From Anisakis pegreffii (lineage: Eukaryota; Nematoda; Chromadorea; Rhabditida; Anisakidae), in the NCBI GenBank assembly GCA_035041965.1, contig JAPYMA010001310.1:27111-91110 (forward strand): 64,000 nucleotides of DNA, read 5' to 3'. The notes under the pieces were generated by a model. The model saw only the letters and a program-made list of their open reading frames with translations, made no database searches and was not told where the DNA came from. Of the stretch, positions 60,996 to 64,000 are shown in pieces. A program made the translations under genes and the position numbers. Within the stretch, counting starts at the first letter, position 1. Each line of letters starts with the position of its first letter.

Positions 60996-62311
60996 AGAAC
61001 TGATCGTCTGATAGATCAGTGACATGAATGTTTCAACAGTAACGTCTCTCTCCTTATGGTATTTCATGTTCAGTGTTATTTTGTGCCTTATTCGTGTGTA
61101 TCTGTGCGGTTTAATGCGGATTCTGAGTCAGTTTTCAAGGAATTGCTAAAACTTTTCTCTCGAATGGATTAGTATTGTGTGATGAAGTTGGTTACGGCGA
61201 TTCTCGATGCGACGTCAGCAACTGTAAGTGTTTTTTACGGATTATATTTATTATTTTTGTTGTATTATTTATTGCTGTTATGGTTATTCATCATCATTAT
61301 TATTTGTTATCATTATTGATACTTGTTGTGATAGATCTCAAACACAATGAGAGCTGATCAATCAGCTCCTTGTGATCTCTGTGTTGGATCGTTTTTCATC
61401 CCCATTGTGATCTATGCGTGATTCATGACATCAGCCAGCTTGATTTGTTCAAATCACATTTGTAGTTTCGTCCTCTTTACAAAAAATGCCGAATTCGATT
61501 GAATGTTGGTTCAGTTACACGATTCTGCGCCCATTCAAACGAACTTTATCAATTCCAATTGGCCAGAATGTTGGGATTTTGGTCGGATTCATGGGGTTTT
61601 TCCAGATATTCATGTCTCGCAGATCGCAGAGAGTAAGTGTCAGGAATCGTGGACATCTTTTCGTGGTGAGACATCTATATTTGCTCAAAAATTCAAGGTG
61701 TTTTATGTATTTTGAGCGCTTTTTTTGGTTCAAAAAGTAGGTTGGTTCCATGCTGCATAGATGAATTGATGAATTGTCACGTTCAGATCTTAAAATATTG
61801 ATTTTGATGAGAGAATTTATTGGGATTACTTTGTGATCAGCTGAAAAATCCATCTGTTTTCCGTGAAAATACATCATTTTGGAGTGTAATTCGCCAGTTT
61901 TTTTGGACGAAATCTACTTTATGATGGAATTTTTTCATGAAGATTATCAAATTTTGAATTTTGGTCCTTTTTTGTGCAGAATTAGATCAAATTTACGTGG
62001 AAATGTTACTCAATTCATTAGATTTCACGTTGGAAATGCAATGCGGTCAAATATTTCCGTGAATCTCAGTCAGATTCTTATATTTTTTCAAATATTCGGC
62101 GGTATTTCGCAGTTAGCACTACTCTATTTTTCTTCAATCGATCAGTTTTTGACGGAAAATTACTCGAATTTGTCTCTGCTCTTTAAAATTTTCACGATCT
62201 TTACGGAAAATTCTCTCATTTTTCGCAGAAATGTTGGAAAAAATTGGTTTTTGCCAAGAAAAACACTGGAAATCATCGATTTTGAATGTGTTTCTCACAT
62301 TTCGAGAGATA

Positions 62312-62445
62312 TTTTTGACCGTTGAACAACATCAATACGGTGTGATGGACGCCTGATTATGGAATATTCAAAAAAAGTTGCAAAAAATGCCGGAAATTCG
62401 CATAAAAATTGAAAAAATTCGAAAAATTTGTGAAATAGTATGGCG
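62312..62445. repeat. non-tandem flank of array 2 (inverse of 20801-20936)
   Basis: It begins TATTTTTGACCGTTGAACAA and ends AATAGTATGGCGTTTC next to the first monomer. It is the reverse complement of the array 1 flank with scattered substitutions and small indels. Confidence 0.85.
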
Positions 62446-64000
62446 TTTCGAAGAGACGCCAGAGAAACGGAGAAATTCTGGCTTTCAACGTGGCAGCGGG
62501 TGGCTACGAACCCACCGCCCATTGAGTGCAGCTGGACAAGGCGACTCACGCAGAACCGAAATCCGGTGAAGAGACGCCAGAGAAACAGAGAAATTCTGGC
62601 TTTCAATGTGGCAGCGGGTGACTACGAACCCACCGCCCATTGAGTGCAGCTGGACAAGGCGACCCACGCAGAACCGAAATCCGGTGAAGAGACGCCAGAG
62701 AAATAAAGAAATTCTGGCTTCCAATGTGGCAGCGGGTGACTACGAACCCACCGCCCATTGAGTGCAGCTGGACAAGGCGACCCACGCAGAACCGAAATCC
62801 GGTGAAGAGACGCCAGAGAAATAAAGAAATTCTGGCTTCCAATGTGGCAGCGGGTGACTACGAACCCACCGCCCATTGAGTGCAGCTGGACAAGGCGACC
62901 CACGCAGAACCGAAATCCGGTGAAGAGACGCCAGAGAAATAAAGAAATTCTGGCTTCCAATGTGGCAGCGGGTGACTACGAACCCACCGCCCATTGAGTG
63001 CAGCTGGACAAGGCGACCCACGCAGAACCGAAATCCGGTGAAGAGACGCCAGAGAAATAAAGAAATTCTGGCTTCCAATGTGGCAGCGGGTGACTACGAA
63101 CCCACCGCCCATTGAGTGCAGCTGGACAAGGCGACCCACGCAGAACCGAAATCCGGTGAAGAGACGCCAGAGAAATAAAGAAATTCTGGCTTCCAATGTG
63201 GCAGCGGGTGACTACGAACCCACCGCCCATTGAGTGCAGCTGGACAAGGCGACCCACGCAGAACCGAAATCCGGTGAAGAGACGCCAGAGAAATAAAGAA
63301 ATTCTGGCTTCCAATGTGGCAGCGGGTGACTACGAACCCACCGCCCATTGAGTGCAGCTGGACAAGGCGACCCACGCAGAACCGAAATCCGGTGAAGAGA
63401 CGCCAGAGAAATAAAGAAATTCTGGCTTCCAATGTGGCAGCGGGTGACTACGAACCCACCGCCCATTGAGTGCAGCTGGACAAGGCGACCCACGCAGAAC
63501 CGAAATCCGGTGAAGAGACGCCAGAGAAATAAAGAAATTCTGGCTTCCAATGTGGCAGCGGGTGACTACGAACCCACCGCCCATTGAGTGCAGCTGGACA
63601 AGGCGACCCACGCAGAACCGAAATCCGGTGAAGAGACGCCAGAGAAATAAAGAAATTCTGGCTTCCAATGTGGCAGCGGGTGACTACGAACCCACCGCCC
63701 ATTGAGTGCAGCTGGACAAGGCGACCCACGCAGAACCGAAATCCGGTGAAGAGACGCCAGAGAAATAAAGAAATTCTGGCTTCCAATGTGGCAGCGGGTG
63801 ACTACGAACCCACCGCCCATTGAGTGCAGCTGGACAAGGCGACCCACGCAGAACCGAAATCCGGTGAAGAGACGCCAGAGAAATAAAGAAATTCTGGCTT
63901 CCAATGTGGCAGCGGGTGACTACGAACCCACCGCCCATTGAGTGCAGCTGGACAAGGCGACCCACGCAGAACCGAAATCCGGTGAAGAGACGCCAGAGAA
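62446..64000. repeat. 118-bp tandem repeat array 2, inverted, truncated by window end
   Basis: About 13 copies in the opposite orientation to array 1, continuing past 64000. From the third copy onward the units are almost identical to each other and match the CATTGGAAG / TTTATTTC / CTTCACCGG / GTGGGTCG subtype that is a minority (about two units, 20050-20290) in array 1. The first two units carry the edge variants. Open frames of about 112 codons are a by-product of near-identical copies. Confidence 0.97.

Larger units (their letters stand above)
54605..62311. other. long intergenic stretch, no confident gene
   Basis: 7.7 kb without a gene I can support. The longest frames (55410-55832 +, 61879-62325 +, 61515-61877 -) have AT-driven composition and no domain. 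An acidic frame at 56511-56744 (+) reads SDSISDFEFDSDLPP after a possible TAG acceptor and ends near an AATAAA; it is the best candidate for an unrecognised exon, but is not convincing. The stretch also holds hairpins (55860-55937), a CAG run, a family 2 repeat copy (60845-60995) and AAT-rich tracts (57480-57710). Confidence 0.5.

Noticed and set aside
61515..61877. 120-codon minus-strand ORF
   Set aside because: No family resemblance, no splice context, and competing frames are open on the other strand.
61879..62325. 148-codon plus-strand ORF
   Set aside because: Phe/Ile/Asn-rich, driven by AT composition, no domain, and its end runs into the repeat flank of array 2.

Overview
The window is eukaryotic and looks like a nematode-type invertebrate genome. 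Coding sequence is broken into many small exons. Introns mostly begin GTRAG and end in TTTCAG, with almost no polypyrimidine tract, which is the nematode acceptor style. Intergenic DNA is AT-rich. The species cannot be named from sequence alone. All exon joins below were read by eye from frame, splice sites and family resemblance; no search was run.

Layout. 1-88: probable 3' end of a plus-strand gene. 1646-4121 (-): SLC35D-type nucleotide-sugar transporter. 5238-14977 (-): DENND5-type Rab regulator (DENN, RUN, PLAT, RUN). 16285-17243 (-): small four-helix membrane protein resembling LAPTM4-type proteins. 18144-18420: a nearly perfect inverted-repeat (MITE-like) element. 19191-20800: array of a 118-bp tandem repeat. 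21353-31526 (-): full-length P-glycoprotein-type ABC transporter. 33894-34913 (+): CISD (mitoNEET-type) CDGSH iron-sulfur protein, transcribed divergently from the ABC gene. 37549-37856 (-): possible C-type-lectin-like exon. 39107-41932 (-): secreted PAN/apple-domain protein with about 18 tandem 23-24 residue repeats and a Thr-rich mucin stretch. 47166-54541 (-): chaoptin-like leucine-rich-repeat cell-surface protein in about 19 exons. 62446-64000: a second 118-bp array in opposite orientation, running off the window.

The strongest observation is the ABC transporter. Its membrane domains and reading frame are intact, but both nucleotide-binding domains have lost almost every ATPase motif: the Walker A lysines, both Q-loop glutamines, both LSGGQ signatures, both catalytic glutamates, and in NBD2 also the Walker B Asp, the A-loop aromatic and the H-loop His. 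It also carries a roughly 410-residue repetitive, polar C-terminal tail. It reads as a maintained pseudo-transporter rather than a decaying pseudogene.

Other notable features are two inverted 118-bp arrays with a shared flank enclosing about 41 kb, perfect palindromes repeated in DENND5 introns, gene-specific low-complexity motifs in introns, two alternative first exons for the CISD gene, and a large insertion inside the first RUN domain of DENND5. The genes do not form an obvious pathway; most are ordinary cellular genes that happen to be neighbours.
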